Shown: positions 9,440 through 20,510, numbered from the stretch's first letter. The stretch: DNA of 64,000 nucleotides from Procambarus clarkii (GCF_040958095.1 NC_091195.1:27190881-27254880), one strand, 5' to 3'. Numbers and translations: made by a program. Notes: a model not told the origin generated them from the sequence alone.

Positions 9440-11119
9440 TTACAGGGAATTTATTAGGTAGTGCTTCGTTTTTAACTTAAACTGGTTGAGAGAGGTACAG
9501 TCTTTAACATGGTTGGGAAGATCATTCCACATTCTGGGTCCCTTGATTTGAAAAGCATTTCTAGTTTGATTAAGTCGTACTCTTGGAATATCAAAACTGT
9601 ATTTATTTCTGGTGTGGTGCTCATGGGTTCTGTTACAACCTTCAATGAATCTTTTGAGGTAAGGATTGGCATTACAGTTCAGCGTTTTATATATGTATAA
9701 TACACATGAGAGAATGTGCAATGACTTAATATCTAACATATTCAGAGATTTGAGTAGGGGTACCGAGTGATGTCTGGGACTAGAGTTGGATATTGTCCTA
9801 ATAGCAGCTTTGTGTTGAGAAATTAGAGGACGTAAATGATTTTGGGTAGTAGAACCCCAAGCACAAATACCATAGTTGAGATATGGATAGATGAGGGAGT
9901 AATAGAGAGTCACCAGGGCAGGGCGGGGTACATAATATCTGATCTTAGAAAGAATGCCAACAGTTTTGAAACTTTTTTTGATATATTTAGAATGTGTCCC
10001 TGGAAATTCAGCTTGTGGTCGATGAGAACGCCAACAAATTTGCCATCTAATTTGTTACAAATTTGGGTATTGTTTATTTTGAGATTTATTTGATTAGAGG
10101 ATTTATTGCCAAACAGAATATAAAACGTTTTGTCAATGTTAAGGGTGAGTTTGTTGGCAGTTAGCCAAAGATGGACTTTCTCTAGCTCAGTATTTACTGT
10201 GGCATTTAGAGCAAGGTGGTCAGGACTGGAGTAAATGAAGGTTGTGTCGTCAGCAAATAGAATTGGTTTTAGGTGTTGGGAGGCATTTGGAAAGTCATTA
10301 ATGTAGATGAGAAAGAGGAGAGGGCCAAGTATGCTGCCCTGAGGAACATCAATGTTGATGGGTAGGGTGGGAGAAATTGTATTATTCACAGAAACATACT
10401 GGAGCCCGTCAGTATGATAAGATTTGAGGTATTGCAGGGAGTGTCCTCTGACTCCATAATGATGTAATTTAAGAAGAAGGTTTTGGTGGTATACAGTGTC
10501 AAAAGCCTTACGCAGGTCCACAAATAACGCAACAGGGAACTCCTTTTTATCAAGAGCTGCGTGAATCAAGTTAATCATACTAATAAGTGCATCATTAGTG
10601 CTTTTTTTGGGTCTGAAGCCATATTGACAAGAGCTAAGTATATTGTGTTTGGCTAGAAAAGAGTGAAGCTGCTTGTAGATTAGTTTTTCGAATATTTTTG
10701 ACAAGTTAGGCAGGATTGATATAGGTCTGTAGTTGTTAACATCTGTGTGATCACCACATCTGTGGACAGGGGTTACTCTTGCTTTTTTTAGAATGTCTGG
10801 AAAGGTTTGGAGTTCAAGTGACTTGTTGAAGAGCAATGCAATAGCAGGGGCGAAAGATCTGGAGGCTTTTTTGTAAATTAAAGTTGGTATCTCCTCGAGG
10901 GCACTAGACTTGGTTTTAAGGGAAAGGATTATCTCATTGACATCAGTGGAATCAGTAGGCTTTAGGTACAGAGACTGTGGATAGTTACCTGTAAGATAGT
11001 CCTTAACATCAGTACTGGAAGATGGAATATCATTTGCAAGGGATGGCCCAATGGAAGAGAAGAACCTATTGAACTCAATAGCAGAATCAGAGGCTGAAAG
11101 CTGACCAACGTTATAGGAC

Positions 11120-11154
<35 letters not shown>

Positions 11155-12744
11155 ATATATACAAGAGTTGTTACATTCTTGTACAGCCACTAGTACGCGT
11201 AGCGTTTCGGGCAAGACCTTAATCCTATGGTCCCTGGAATACGATCCCCTGCCGCGAAGAATCGTTTTTTCATCCAATTACACATTTTACTGTTGCATTA
11301 AACAGAGGCTACAGTTAAGGAATTGCGCCCAGTAAATCCTCCCCGGCCAGGATACGAACCCATGACATAGCGCTCGCGGAACGCCAGGCGAGTGTCTTAC
11401 CACTACACCACGGAGACTGCTACATTTAAGACTGTGTTATTTAAAATCTTCTTTGATCCCAATATTTGTGAGATTGTGCTCCAAGTTTTTTTAATGTTGC
11501 TCTTTATTTGGGTAAATTTATCTTCATAGTATTTAGTTTTGGCTTGTCTAATTATTTTGGATAGCAATAACGAGTAATTCTTTGAGAATTCTTTGGAGAC
11601 GGTTCCTAACCTATACTTCTTCTCAAGGTCGTGTTTTTTGTTAATGGAATTAAGTATTCCCTTTGTAAGCCAAGGATTGTTAAGCCTTTTGTTTGTGACT
11701 TGTTTTGTAAGCATAGGACAGTGGGTGTTATAAAGGCTAAGAGTTGTTTGTAGAAAAGATTGCACTGCTAGGTTGATGTCCCCTATGTTACCTAACTCGG
11801 ACTCCCAGTTGACATTATCAGCAGCAGTTATAAAATTGTTAATAGCAGTTTCATTGTGCAGCCTAAAGCTTAACTCCCTTGACCCAAGAGGTGGTTTGAT
11901 AATGTTAGTTAAGAGAAATGTGGGGTAATGGTCTGTAGTGCTATCGTTGATTATACCTGAAGTAAGCGGAGATATTATGTTGGTCCAGATGTGATCTAGA
12001 GTCGTAGCAGTACTATCAGTGATTCTAGTTGGTCTAGTGATTAAGGGTATGAGGAAGCAGTTCAGGAATTCAACTGTATGAGGAATTCATACAGTTGAGG
12101 AAGCTAACAGCAGTAGGGTGTTCAGGCTCGCAGAGGTCAATATTAAAGCCCCTTGCGATAATTAGATGGTTTTTGTTCAGTCTGTTATCTAGTATTAGAT
12201 TTCTAAGGTTTGAATTGAATTCAGACACATCAATGTTAGGAATTCTATAGACTGCACCCACAGACAGGACAGACTCGGCACCCTTGACTCTGAAACTGGC
12301 GAAGATATACTCCCCACAGCAGTCTCTAGTTCTAATTATTTTTAAGCATGTTAGTTCTTGGTGGTAGTAAAGAGCAGTACCACCACCTCTCTGCATTTGA
12401 CGACAGTTGTGAATTGCCGAGTAGTTAGGCATGTTAAAGAGTTGAGTAGTATCCTCTTTCAACCACGTTTCAGTAAGTATAATAAAAGAGAATTTGTTGT
12501 CAATAGTTTCAATCAAGGTACTAACATCATCGAAGTGTTTACTTAGGGATCTAACGTTCAAGTTGATTACAGAGATATTGTGAATATGTGTTAATACATT
12601 GTTTACATCATGTGCTGTAAAATATCTGCAATTTTGATCATTGAAGTGATGATTGTCATAGATAGTGGATAAGAGGTTTAGTTCTGGGTCTATACTTGAC
12701 TGCATAAAAAGGCTGTTTGCAGGAAAACAAGGCAAGAATGGCAA
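9440..12744 (-). pseudogene. LINE-A ORF2 (endonuclease-reverse transcriptase), broken
   Basis: Start probably the Met at 12705 (MQSSIDPEL). Endonuclease motifs: ISVINLNVRSL, FIILTETWL, GGGTALYYH, VGAVYRIPN, and IARGFN where the sister copy has IAGDFN, so the catalytic Asp is lost. Linker NKRLNNPWLTKGI and KTKYYEDKF. RT motifs: ARVTPVH, NNYRPISILP, YGFRPKKSTNDALI, FVDLRKAFDTVYH, VPQGSILGPLLFL, the active site LFADDTTF (about 10240-10270), NKLTLNIDKT and a C-terminal IPRVRLNQTRNAFQIKGPRM. It ends KTKHYLINSL at 9440. Breaks: a 27-nt palindromic duplication near 12066-12100 that shifts the frame, the SINE at 11122-11419, and a frameshift at about 9912. Confidence 0.9.
11122..11419 (-). mobile_element. 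SINE-1 copy inside LINE-A ORF2 (antisense)
   Basis: Begins with a 32-nt T run (11122-11153), i.e. the SINE poly-A tail. It proceeds through the shared LINE/SINE tail 'agcgtttcgggcaag' and the body, and ends with the tRNA-like head (reverse of GGGTTCGTATCC near 11355 and AGTCTCCGTGG at 11409-11419). It splits the EN-RT linker of LINE-A between KILNN and the SNNDGQLSASDS-like region. Clear target duplications are not visible. Confidence 0.9.
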
Positions 12745-13230
12745 ATTACAAAATAGAAAACAAAGAAAAAAGTAGAATAAAAATTCTAAAGTAATATAAA
12801 CTTAATGGTAATTTTAAGTAAAAAGAAAAAAAAAACTTAATGGGAACTAGGAATGTAAAAAATTAACTAGAATAATTAATAACAATAGATGACCAAAAAA
12901 GTAAAAAAGCAATTATGAAATCAATAAAATGAAAAGCTTGCTTACTATACTATTATAAGTACACTATAGTTGAATACTAAAGTTACACTAAAACTAACTG
13001 AGGTAGTTTAAATAGAGATACACTCAGGAACACTGGATAATGAAGTTAATACTAGAGGACACAGGCAAAGCCAGTGTACTATGGAACATGGGAGTAAAAA
13101 AAAAAAATGACAATAATAAAGATGACATATTATTATTATTTTTTTTTTAACTAAAGTTAAAACCTTTGAAAGGAAAGGCAGAGCTAAAGTACACAAAGGT
13201 AGTTAAATGAGATTATAATTTGAATTCAGG

Positions 13231-15290
13231 CTATACAGCAGACATCCCACAGTCACTGAGGAAAGAATTAAGGTGAGCTTCAGTGGTTATTGAATACGTT
13301 TTTCCAGTGTCAGTCCTCCTAGCTATAATTTTACCATCTCGCATAAAACAGTGTTTAATTGTAGGGGAATTTTTGCAGAAGCCACGCAGTTTAAAAAAGA
13401 GATTTTGCCTGAACCTGGTCAGACATTCATTCACATAAACAGTGGATTTACTAGCGACTGCAGATGAGATAAGATCAGACTTGCGGGAGCAGCTATCTAG
13501 TTTTAAACGAATTCTCCTGTTATTAGTATCAGACGATTTGGTACCCACTCTATAAGCTGCTTTGATGTCATTTTTTTGGATCGAATACCTTAACTTATCC
13601 TGCAATACTTTGATCACGATGGCAGCACAGTCTTCTCCATCAGTTTCTTGGGGAAAATCATGTGAAGAGATAATTACAGACTCAAGTAGTTTATGTTGGT
13701 CTGTCTCGTCTTGGGTAACAGTGTGTTGTTGTTGTAGGTTGTTCAGATGGTTCTCAAACTGTTGCAATATTTCTTCCTGTTTTTTAGTGGTTTCATCTGG
13801 ATTAAAGTTAGTAACTGTGTTCTTGAGAAGGTTTAATTCTTGTTCGAGGTTGACGACTTTGGTAGATAGATCTTGATTGTTCTTGAGTAAGTCTCCAACT
13901 TCATTCTGCAAAGATAATAATGAGCCTTGCAGGTTCATTATTAAGGCCGACTGCTCTTTCATTTGATCTTCATGTACTTGAGTTAATAACTTGAGCCAAG
14001 GGTTATCAGCAAGGCGCTTGAAGTCGGAACAAGGGGCAGCAGCTCGTTTAAGTTGGTCCATATGGCTACCTAATAGTTGCATGGCCCGTGTCAGAGACGG
14101 CGCTGCTATTGTTACGGCCCTATTGGGTCACAACTGGGTTCTTTCTCTGATGTTAGTAGAGTTTGGGTATCCGGCCCCAAGCTAGTAGTGGCTTTCAAGG
14201 GGTGTATTCCGTAACGCAAGTAAATTAAAGGGGAAGGGATAAAACTGCACTAAACTTAAATATATAATTACACCACCACCATAAATAAATATATAAACAG
14301 TCACACGGGGGGTATAAACACTATAATATACAGAATGGTCTTCCTCTGAAGACGCAGGAATGTTCCACGGTGCTCGAGAGGAGTAGCCCTGGTCCTCTTC
14401 TTGTGGCCTCACGTTGAATCCTTCAATTCTCTCGAGTCTACCCTGGCCACAGGCCAGCCAAATCACAGTTCCATTGGGGGCACCGTCGCGGAGGCCTTCA
14501 ACCACAAATCCAGCCTGTAGCTGGCAGGTTCCAATCAGTTCCACTGGTTAGGCCACTCCACGACCGATACTAGGGTAGCGAGCCCTAGGCAGGAGCCTCG
14601 TGTGATTTCACAGATCACTCTCCTCACCACAACACCCCAGTGGCTAGTCTTCTCCACCAGTCAGCCCCGGGTACGACAATCCCTGGTTCTGCCACTTCAA
14701 AGGCAGGCTAACACAACAGTGTTCATCCGAGGGGTGACTCACAGCTTCAGCAGCAAATGCGTGGAGGTTCTACGGCTGCCTTGGGTAGACTCATCCACCG
14801 TCCGGTTCAGCAGTCCCAGGTCGACTCTGTAATCAGTCACGTCATCAATACTAATGACACTCTAGGGCACCTCACTTACAGGCTTAGACACAAACGCCCA
14901 CCTATCCACTCCATAGATGGCATTGCTGTCTAAGCGTCACCTCACCAGAGGTCAGCAGCGGCTATGTTACGAGCTGATTAAGACGGGAAACCAGCCCCTG
15001 TGGCCGGTATATCTCGTCCTCACTAGATGGCGTCGTCCATTTGGAGGGGTTTCGGGAGCTGACCCACAGATGGCGCGGTCGTCACTGCTCCGTGCTCGGA
15101 CGCTGGACTCGGGTCCGTAACAGCCCAGCTGAGATTGTTTGTTATTGTTGACGGGGGGAGAGTCGGTACCCCCCACGGCGGCCACCGAGGGGGAGATAGC
15201 TGAACTAATCATGTTGTTAGTCTGGCTAGTAGGGTTATTCTTGTTTGGTGTGCTTTCTTTCTTAAGGGTCTTACCAGTCTTACTTTGCAT
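13231..15290 (-). pseudogene. LINE-A ORF1, coiled-coil RNA-binding protein, split by LTR-1
   Basis: ATG at 15290. Codons 1-56 (MQSKTGKTLKK..., ending KQSQLG) end at 15123. The frame resumes at 14109 (IAAPSLTRAMQLL) and stops at 13231, about 348 residues in total. The middle is a predicted coiled coil (QNEVGDLLKNNQDLSTKV, VVNLEQELNLLKNTV). After it come TVTQDETDQHKLLESV, a conserved KAAYRVGTK block, VYVNECLTRFRQNL and LNSFLSDCG. The layout resembles ORF1 proteins of L1/CR1-type LINEs that trimerise and bind RNA. The sister copy at 44738 aligns throughout. Apart from the LTR insertion I see no stop, so it was intact until that event. Confidence 0.85.
14110..15122 (-). mobile_element. LTR-1 copy (complete, antisense) inside LINE-A ORF1
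   Basis: Begins TGTTACGGCCC and ends GGGTCCGTAACA. In reverse complement it follows the 18007-19081 copy from end to end (1013 bp, shorter mainly because it lacks the AT microsatellite). It sits exactly between two codons of LINE-A ORF1. The 5-bp flanks (GCTAT left, GCCCA right) are not a recognisable target duplication. No internal retroelement sequence is present, so it is a solo LTR or a gene-converted or deleted remnant. Confidence 0.85.
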
Positions 15291-15577
15291 GGTAGCTGGA
15301 TAAATGTAGGCAGGAACAAATAGGGAAGACTCGTGGATAGGAAGCAGTGAATGTCGGGTACAGCTTCCTAGCTCCAGGGAGCAACACTAGTGAGGTCGAA
15401 ATGAGAGAATTACGGGTTGGTCTTGTTGGTTTTTTCAATCACATTTGGGTCACTGTGTACTTAGCTGCCTTCGGGTGATGCTACATCATTTGTTGGTAGC
15501 CGAGAGCTCAAGGATCAGCTGATAAAAGAGGAGGGAGGGCAGGGCCGACAGGTGTTGTTGACGTTCGTTGAGATCTG

Positions 15578-15660
15578 ACTCTATCTATAAATCCATTAAT
15601 CTTTGTAAAATCTCTTGTATGTATGTACCTTACCTAAATAAACATCTATTTATTTATTAT
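15578..15660 (+). mobile_element. LINE-A 3' tail fragment
   Basis: Sequence 'ctctatctataaatccatta', 'gtatgtaccttacctaaata' and a TTTA run match the terminal 80 bp of LINE-A (compare 1-104 and 50930-51015). It abuts the 5' end of the antisense LINE-A on the left and the 30-bp minisatellite on the right. Confidence 0.8.
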
Positions 15661-16150
15661 TTAACCCCATACTCATCCTGTGGGCGGTAGTAGACGATAT
15701 ACTCATTCTGACGGCGGTAGTTAACCATATACCCATTCCGCGGACGGAACTGGACCCTATACTCATGCTGTGGGCGGCAATGGAGGCCATACCCATCCTG
15801 TGGGCAGTAGTAGACACAATTTTCATCCTGTGGGTGATTGTGGACCCCATACCCATCCTGTGGGTGATTGTGGACCCCATACCCATCCTGTGGGCGGTAT
15901 AGTGGACGCCACACACATCCTGCAGGCGGTAGTGGACCCCATACCCATCCTGCAGGCGATAGTGGACGCCATACACATTCTGTGTGTAGTAGTGAACCAT
16001 ATACCCATCTAGTAGGCGGTAGTGGACCCCATACCTATCCTATGGGTAGTTATTGGGCCCCAGACCCATCCTACAAGTGGTATGGACCCCTTACCCACCT
16101 AACAGGTGGTAGTGGGCCCTATACCCATGCTGCAGTAGGTAGTAGGCACT
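15661..16150. repeat. 30-bp minisatellite, about 16 degenerate units
   Basis: Units of about 30 bp read 'cccatcctgtgggcggtagt' followed by 'ggaccccata'. Substitution between units is heavy, worst at both edges. It is the reverse orientation of the array at 51026-51950. Open frames in it on either strand are repeat artefacts. Confidence 0.9.
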
Positions 16151-16490
16151 CTACCATCCGGTTTGCAGTAGTTTACCGTATAGACATTCCAACATAACAT
16201 CGTTTTCTATTGACGTTCCTACAATACATTCTTTAAAGATTTTTAAAGCACAAACTAGTGTATATAATATTGATTGCTGAAGCACTATTATTTTATGTAA
16301 TAATTTATAGTGCTTATTATAATTTACTAAGAACAACTAATATTTCTTAAAACAAAACTACGAGCCTTCAATAGGATGTAGCTGATCTGTAATATTTTAA
16401 GAGCATGGACAATAGCAGGTAAATTTCACAACCCATGTGGGACCTGAAAACTACAATTTTCATTATAATTGAACCAATCACGACTATTCT
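16151..16490. other. Unassigned AT-rich sequence
   Basis: No gene, repeat unit or element end recognised between the minisatellite and the tandem unit that starts near 16491. Confidence 0.4.
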
Positions 16491-17119
16491 GCTGTCTACG
16501 GCGATGGACGGGTACTGTGAGACGTAAATTGATACACGAGGAAGAGTTTAGGCCTTGGAAAAAATGTAACTGGGAATATAACACATATGTACTAATTCAT
16601 ATTCAACATATTGACTTTAAGCTTTAAGTCTCCGTGGTGTAGTGGTAAGACACTCGCCTGGCGTTCCGCGAGTGCTATGTCATGGGTTCGTATCCTGGCC
16701 GGGGAGGATTTACTGGGCGCAAATCCTTAACTGTAGTCTCTGTTTAACTCAACAGTAAAATGTGTACTTGGTTGTAACAACGATTCTTCGCGGCGGGGAT
16801 CGTATTCCAGGGACCTGCCCGAAACGAAACGCTACGCGTACTAGTGGCTCTACAAGAATGTAACAACTCTTGTATATATCTCAAAAAAAAAAGTCATATA
16901 TGTGCTGTCTTGTACGAGAGCGGGTTGTACTATGGGACTTAAATTGGTATGTTAGGAAAAGTTAATGCCTGGAAAAATTGGTATGTTAGCAAGAGTTAGT
17001 GCCTGGAAAACAAATACTGTACAACTGGGAATATACCACATAGCTACTATAAACATTAGCAAGAGAGGGACTATAAGCATTTAATCATATATGTGCTATC
17101 TTATAACGAGAACGGGTTG
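16491..17119. repeat. Tandem duplication of about 190-bp unit, first unit split by SINE
   Basis: Two tandem units: unit 1 at about 16491-16909, with the SINE at 16626-16892 inside it, and unit 2 at about 16910-17097. A third start follows at 17098. Shared blocks include 'taaattg.ta', 'aactgggaatata.cacat', 'gactataagcatttaa/gactttaagctttaa', 'tcatatatgtgct' and CGAGARCGGGTTG (16915-16927 and 17107-17119). The last motif equals the right terminus of the family-1 foldback. The element is not named. Confidence 0.65.
16626..16892 (+). mobile_element. SINE-1 copy
   Basis: Full head-to-tail match with the 2406-2674 copy: AGTCTCCGTGGTGTAGTGG head, box B GGGTTCGTATCC, body, a small duplication in the tail (gaaacgaaacgct), TGTATATATCTC and A10. 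It interrupts unit 1 of the tandem duplication at 16491-17119: 'aagctttaa' on the left continues as 'gtcatatatgtgct' on the right. Confidence 0.9.
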
Positions 17120-17479
17120 ATATATAAATAAATAACAAAAATATATTAAAAAAAAAAAAAAAAAATAGAGTATCAGCATATTCATAAGTAAAATTAATTT
17201 TTATTTTCTTAAGACTGCAAAATTATATGTAAAGTTACATAAATTTAAAAAAGACTAATTACTTTTAACACTTTTTAATACAAATAATAATAATAATTTT
17301 TGAAACATTATTTAACATCACCGTAATTACTACTTAGTGAAAAACTGACTAATGTTGTTTGTTGGCGGGAAAGTGTTGCCAACGCACCAGCGGTCACTAT
17401 ATGCAAGCAGGTTGAGTATAAGTGTTGCCAATCTCATTAAACTGAATATTTCTATTCAGTTTGCGGGGACTGGGCCTCT

Positions 17480-17690
17480 GCAGTCCTCGTGGCGCAGTGG
17501 TGAGACACTCGCTCAACGCTTCGTGAGGGCTTTGGCCTGGGTTCGTATCCTGGCCGGGGAGGATTGACTGGGTGCCAGTCCTTAACTGTAGCCTCTGTTC
17601 AAAAAGTAGTGAATGGGTACCTGGTTGTTAAACTATTTGGCGGGTCATATTTCGGGAAAAATTAGGAATATAAACTAATGAAAGTTTTTA
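17480..17690 (+). mobile_element. SINE-2, related tRNA-derived SINE, 3'-truncated
   Basis: The head differs from SINE-1 (AGTCCTCGTGGCGCAGTGG; box B GGGTTCGTATCC retained) but the central body is the same ('ctggccggggaggatt.act', 'ccttaactgtagcctctgtt'). The distal part differs ('gtacctggttgttaaacta', 'tatttcgggaaaaattagg') and the LINE-like tail and poly-A are missing. It therefore represents a second SINE family sharing the core. Confidence 0.8.
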
Positions 17691-18006
17691 CAATTATTTT
17701 TATTTATATAACTCCATTAAAAATATAGAAAAAAGTTAAAAGAAGTTTTAAGCCTAACATTTTTTTTCAGTATTAAGAAAACAAAAATTAAATTTACTTA
17801 TTAATTTAAATATATATCGCAAAACCGTTTTTCACCTGTGTATGTTTTCAAATAAAACATATACAACATACATGCTTAGAAAAGAAAAATGCATGTATTT
17901 ATCTTTGAAGTAGATGTATTCTATTAATATTCTTTATTATTTAAAAACTGTACCAAGTTGCTTAAAAAATATTTGTGTACTAGATATATTTAAGTTAACT
18001 TGATGA
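17691..18006. other. Unassigned AT-rich sequence
   Basis: AT-rich, with no gene or recognised element. Its last five bases (GATGA) form the left target duplication of the LTR-1 that starts at 18007. Confidence 0.5.
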
Positions 18007-18850
18007 TGTTACGGATCCGAGTCCATCGTCGGAGCACGGAGCAATGACGACAACGCCATCTGTGAGTTTGCTCCCGAAAACCCCACAACATGGACAAGGC
18101 CATCTATTGGTGACAGGATATGCCGGCAACAGGTGCTGGATTCCTGTCCTAGTCAGCTCGTGACGTAGCCGCTGCTGACCTCCGGCGAGGTGGCGCTTAG
18201 ACAGTGAACGCCATCTATGGAGCGAAGAGGTGGACGTTTCTGTCTAAGCAAGTAAGTGATTTTTCCTAGTGGTCCCATGTAGTGTCCCCAGTACTGGTGA
18301 CGTGTCTACTTTCAGAGTCAACCTAGGACGGTTGGGAGGTACGTGGAATCAGTCTACCCAAGGCAGCCAAGGTCTCTTCACCAGTCTGCTTTGTAGAAGC
18401 TGTGAACCACCCCCGGATGAACTCTGCTGAGTGTGTGATTGCCTGCCTGAGGAGTGGCAGTAACGGGATTTGCCGTATCCGGGTCTGGCTGGTGGAAGAG
18501 ATCACCCACTGAGGTGACGACCGAGGAGGGTGACCAGCGAGTCACGAGGCTCCTGCCTAGGGCTCGCAACCCTAGTATTAGCCGTGGAGTGGCCTGACAG
18601 TGAAGCTGACTAGTACCTGCCAGCTACAGGCTGGACTGTGGTTGTAGGCCATCACGACGAGGCACCCAGTGAGATTGTGATTTGGCTGGCCTGTGGCCAG
18701 GGTGGATTCTTCGTGGGTTCTGGGCCACGGAAGAGGAGACCAGGAAAGGCTACCCAGAGTGAGCATCTCCGAGTGTCCAGTGTCTTCGTAGGAAGACGAA
18801 GCTGTATATAATTGTGTAGTAATAATTCCCGTGTGTGACTTTTTACATAT

Positions 18851-18912
<62 letters not shown>

Positions 18913-19081
18913 GGAATATACATATAAATTAGAATACTGGTGTATTTGTGTACCTCCCCCATTGTTTTAACTTGCGTTACGGAACACACCCCTTGAAAGC
19001 CTCTACTAACTTGGGGCCGGATACCCAAACAACGTTTACCATCAGAAAAGAACCCGGTTGTGTCCCAGTAGGGCCGTAACA
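18007..19081 (+). mobile_element. LTR-1, complete solo LTR with 5-bp target duplication
   Basis: Starts TGTTACGG and ends CCGTAACA (perfect 8-bp terminal inverted repeat, TG...CA), 1075 bp. It is flanked by GATGA at 18002-18006 and again at 19082-19086. There is no gag or pol. Together these show a solo LTR left by recombination between the LTRs of an integrated retrotransposon. A TA microsatellite (about 18850-18906) has expanded inside it. Two other copies are in the window (8035 and 14110). Confidence 0.92.
18850..18906. repeat. (TA)n microsatellite inside LTR-1
   Basis: About 28 TA dinucleotides. The corresponding part of the other LTR-1 copies has only a short 'atatatata', so the expansion is specific to this copy. 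Confidence 0.95.
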
Positions 19082-19086
19082 GATGA

Positions 19087-19770
19087 CTATTATCTGTTGA
19101 TGATTTCAGTGATTAATGTTCCCACGGCCTGGTTAGTAGTCATTTTTTATTAACAAGCCTAGGTATACACAGCAATGTGCTGCTATCCTATTCTATATGA
19201 AAGATTACAGTGTACATAAAAAACTAGCTATAAGTTCATCTAATATTACCATCTCACAGGATGGTTAGTCATACATGGAATCAGGGGAGCAAGTACCTGC
19301 CTCAATACAAAAATAAATCAACACTGACTAAAAATAAGATGAGAACATAAAATGTAAGGCTGATCCACTAGCCCCCCTCTAGCAAAATCTGGGTACAGCA
19401 CAATAATATCTTCCAATATTCCTGAGTGTATGAAGTAATTACAGAGCTCAAAGTACCTCATACCATTTGGTCTGAAGTCACTTATAACAGGGCAATCACA
19501 TATATAGTATTGGAGAGTGTTTCCCAGCTCTTGGTTACATAGTTTACAATTGGAATGTTCACCATTGGGGATTCGTTACCTGCAGTCACCTGACATAGAT
19601 GTCAATATCCCATCCTAATTCTGGCAATAACAATGTCACACTGTCTAGTGGATGTTTCGTGCTGCCCGTACATATAATTCTCGGTTCTAAACATGTCATA
19701 GCTCTTTATACTCGTGTTTTCTGGCCTTTGTAGGTTGTGTAGTGTATGGGTACAGGAGGAGATTGGGATT
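19087..19770 (-). pseudogene. LINE C-terminal fragment (I-like, zinc-knuckle end)
   Basis: On the minus strand, near 19602-19645, the frame reads RQCDIVIARIRMGY, then degenerates through 'ANCKLC'-like and 'H...C'-like residues. It resembles the C-terminal region found after RNase H in I-type LINEs, such as the ARLRIGHTRLTHG and CPSC...H...C part of the intact copy at 24416-27760. It has several stops. It abuts an oppositely oriented RT fragment at about 19771. Assignment to I-type is inference from this short motif. Confidence 0.5.
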
Positions 19771-20510
19771 CCCACCTCGTAAAATTCGACATTCTTAGCC
19801 CCTGTCAGTTTGGCTTCCGCTCCCAAAAGAGTACCAACGATGCAATTATTAGTCTCCTTGATACAATTTACTCAGACCTTGACAAAAATGAGTTTCCGAT
19901 TGGACTCTTCATTGACCTGAGAAAGGCCTTTGATGCTTTTATTCACAACTACCTCTTACGTAAACTCCATCATTATGGAATCCAAGGCCATGCCCTGGAC
20001 TATATCCAATCCTATCATAGTGATAGATACCAATGTGAAGCCATCAATAACCTAACCTAACCTCTCCCACTCTACCAATTACCGTTGGAGTGCCACAGGG
20101 AAACATCTTGAGACCTCTCCTATTTCTTATATACATCAATAATCTGCCTAATGTCTCTAACATTCTTAAACCTATATTGTTTGCTGATACTAATCTCATC
20201 TACTAAAACCCCAACCCACACTCACTAAATAATGTTGTTAATAATGAACTAAAAAAAGTCCACTTATGGATGTCAACCAATAAACTAACACTTAACATAG
20301 AAAATACCTCCTACATCTTATTTGGAAGCAAATCTACCTTATTTGGAAGCAAATAATGTAAACATTAGCAATAAAAATGATGAAAAGTTTCTTGGCCTAT
20401 TCCTAGACAAGAGACTCAACTTTAGCACCCACATACAACACATAACTAAGAAAGTCTCTAAAACAGTTGGTATAATCTCCAAAATCAGATATTATAGCAT
20501 AGCATAGTAT
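19771..20510 (+). pseudogene. LINE-A2 reverse transcriptase fragment
   Basis: Plus frame reads FDILSPCQFGFRSQKSTNDA, FPIGLFIDLRKAFDA (catalytic Asp present), LRKLHHYGIQGHALDYIQSY, then VGVPQGNILRP and FAD regions after frameshifts, and NVNISNKNDEKFLGLFLDKR. It closely parallels the longer copy at 29855-32146. It lacks the N-terminal fingers, is broken after 20060, and ends abruptly at an antisense 3' UTR of a related LINE. Confidence 0.8.

Larger units (their letters stand above)
9088..15577 (-). mobile_element. LINE-A, nearly full-length non-LTR retrotransposon, interrupted by SINE and LTR-1
   Basis: Reading leftwards from 15577: 5' UTR (15291-15577), ORF1 (ATG at 15290), spacer, ORF2 (endonuclease then RT), 3' UTR and A/T tail at about 9090-9120. 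With the SINE (11122-11419) and LTR-1 (14110-15122) removed it is about 5.2 kb. That agrees with the plus-strand copy at 37544-51015 once its own insertions are removed. The 5' UTR shares 'gatgatgtag' and 'ggcagctaagtaca' with that copy. Two-ORF structure, APE endonuclease, no RNase H and TTTA-type tail fit the CR1/L2/Daphne/Jockey assemblage. The clade is not resolved. Confidence 0.9.

Noticed and set aside
15661..16150. Possible CRISPR-like array (regular repeats)
   Set aside because: Units are head-to-tail without unique spacers and diverge throughout. It is a minisatellite in a eukaryotic genome.
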